Assembly (NCBI GenBank): GCA_035634055.1
Contig: DASQDR010000158.1
Coordinates: forward strand, 1-21,073
Direction of reading: 5' to 3'
Source: JAICTV01 sp035634055
GTDB taxonomy: Bacteria > Planctomycetota > Phycisphaerae > Tepidisphaerales > Tepidisphaeraceae
Length of the DNA stretch: 21,073 bases
The position numbers were made by a program, and so were the translations under genes. Position 1 is the first letter of the stretch. Every line of letters begins with the position of its first letter. Below the pieces are notes generated by a model, which made no database searches, was not told the origin of the DNA, and saw nothing but the letters and a program-made list of their open reading frames with translations. Shown here piece after piece: positions 20,450-21,073 of the stretch.

Positions 20450-21073
20450 TTAGGCCCCGACGATGTGATCCCGCCGCCCGCTGACGCCGCGCGTGGCGTT
20501 GCGGGTGTCGACGATCAGCTTCGCGTGGTCCGCGACCATCTGCCAGTCGTACACCTTGTGGTGCGTGGCGATCAGCACGCAGTCGTAGCTGGCCAGCGCT
20601 TCCGCGGAGAGGTCGATGCTCTTCATGTGCAAATCGTGGTGGCGCATCTTGTGGGTGGCCGGCACGTGCGGGTCGTGGTAGTCCACGTGCGCGCCCAGCT
20701 CCTCGAGCTTCTCGATCAGCTCGAAGCTGGGGCTCTCGCGCACGTCGTCCACGTCCGGCTTGTAGGCCAACCCGAGCACGAGGATGCGGCTGCCCTTGAG
20801 CGCCTTGCCGCGATCGTTCATTGCGAGCAGCGTCCGGCGGACGACGTACTCCGGCATCATCCGGTTGATCTCGCCGGCCAGCTCGATGAAGCGCGTCGGC
20901 AGGCCGACCTCGCGCGCCTTCCACGTCAGGTAGAACGGGTCGATCGGGATGCAGTGCCCGCCCAGACCCGGGCCGGGGTAAAACGCCTGGAAGCCGAACG
21001 GCTTGGTGCTGGCGGCCTGCACCACTTCCCAGATGTCGATGCCCATCGCGGTCAGCACGACCTTCATCTCGTT
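20450..21073 (-). CDS. UDP-N-acetylhexosamine 6-dehydrogenase, C-terminal part (5' end outside window)
   Basis: The frame stays open to the window edge (NEMKVV...), leaving 207 residues of the C-terminal half. The enzyme family oxidises C6 of UDP-GlcNAc or UDP-ManNAc to the uronic acid with two NAD+ for surface polysaccharide synthesis. Diagnostic segments are STKPFGFQAFYPGPGLGGHC (catalytic Cys at residue 41 of the fragment), IPIDPFYLTWKARE, FIELAGEINRMMPEYVV and the C-terminal nucleotide-binding motif ILVLGLAYKPDVDDVRESP, followed by SYDCVLIATHH. The words KAREVGLPTRFIELAGEIN point to the WbpA/WecC-type branch rather than UDP-glucose dehydrogenase, but the N-terminal NAD domain is missing, so the exact substrate is uncertain. 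It is on the same strand as mnmG, 108 bp upstream of its preferred start. Confidence 0.92.
   Translation of the reverse strand, partial: NEMKVVLTAMGIDIWEVVQAASTKPFGFQAFYPGPGLGGHCIPIDPFYLTWKAREVGLPTRFIELAGEINRMMPEYVVRRTLLAMNDRGKALKGSRILVLGLAYKPDVDDVRESPSFELIEKLEELGAHVDYHDPHVPATHKMRHHDLHMKSIDLSAEALASYDCVLIATHHKVYDWQMVADHAKLIVDTRNATRGVSGRRDHIVGA

Noticed and set aside
1..21073. CRISPR array, transposase, integrase or toxin-antitoxin pair
   Set aside because: No spaced identical repeats of CRISPR type, no recognisable transposase or integrase motifs, and no small paired genes were found in any frame.

Overview
The window is high-GC bacterial DNA. I infer a planctomycete, probably Phycisphaerae-like. 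The reasons are the accessory genes (Uma2 nuclease, Gfo/Idh/MocA oxidoreductase, DUF2892-type membrane protein, TPR-O-GlcNAc-transferase-like protein), the weak or absent Shine-Dalgarno sequences at many starts, and several intergenic repeat families. No rRNA, tRNA, CRISPR, integrase or transposase gene was found. Both edges cut genes.

Positions 1-3284 (+): the 3' end of gltB and complete gltD, the two glutamate synthase subunits, are separated by an intruding Uma2-family nuclease gene with its own extended -10 promoter placed as for a leaderless mRNA. A strong terminator inside a larger palindromic element closes the cluster. Positions 3545-7522 (+): a CUT2-type sugar ABC importer (lipoprotein binding protein, fused double ATPase, permease). 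The two spacers between its genes are filled with inverted and tandem repeats. Positions 7476-8663 (-): a sarcosine-oxidase-like flavoenzyme that overlaps the permease tail to tail by 47 bp.

Positions 8688-12793 (+): an exported phytase-like protein, an alpha/beta hydrolase, a Gfo/Idh/MocA dehydrogenase and a 70-residue membrane protein. The flavoenzyme and phytase-like start codons are only 24 bp apart, and the gap holds one TATA core that can be read as a -10 element on both strands, each 8 nt from its ATG.

Positions 12942-21073 (-): a DUF2892-like membrane protein, a TPR/GT41 glycosyltransferase, an unrecognised membrane protein, a DapB-like dehydrogenase, a GlmS-like double-SIS sugar isomerase, mnmG, and the end of a UDP-N-acetylhexosamine dehydrogenase. 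The isomerase, glycosyltransferase and dehydrogenase all suggest amino-sugar or nucleotide-sugar metabolism, but they are not tightly packed, so a pathway is only a guess.

The most distinctive feature is the repeat content. There are short tandem arrays of period 7 (ATCATTC, AAGTGAC) just before start codons, and arrays of period 8 (GGCACGAA-like) forming long imperfect palindromes. One period-8 array lies inside mnmG, where it appears to encode an extra loop in an otherwise conserved tRNA-modification enzyme. No clearly new multi-gene system was identified.
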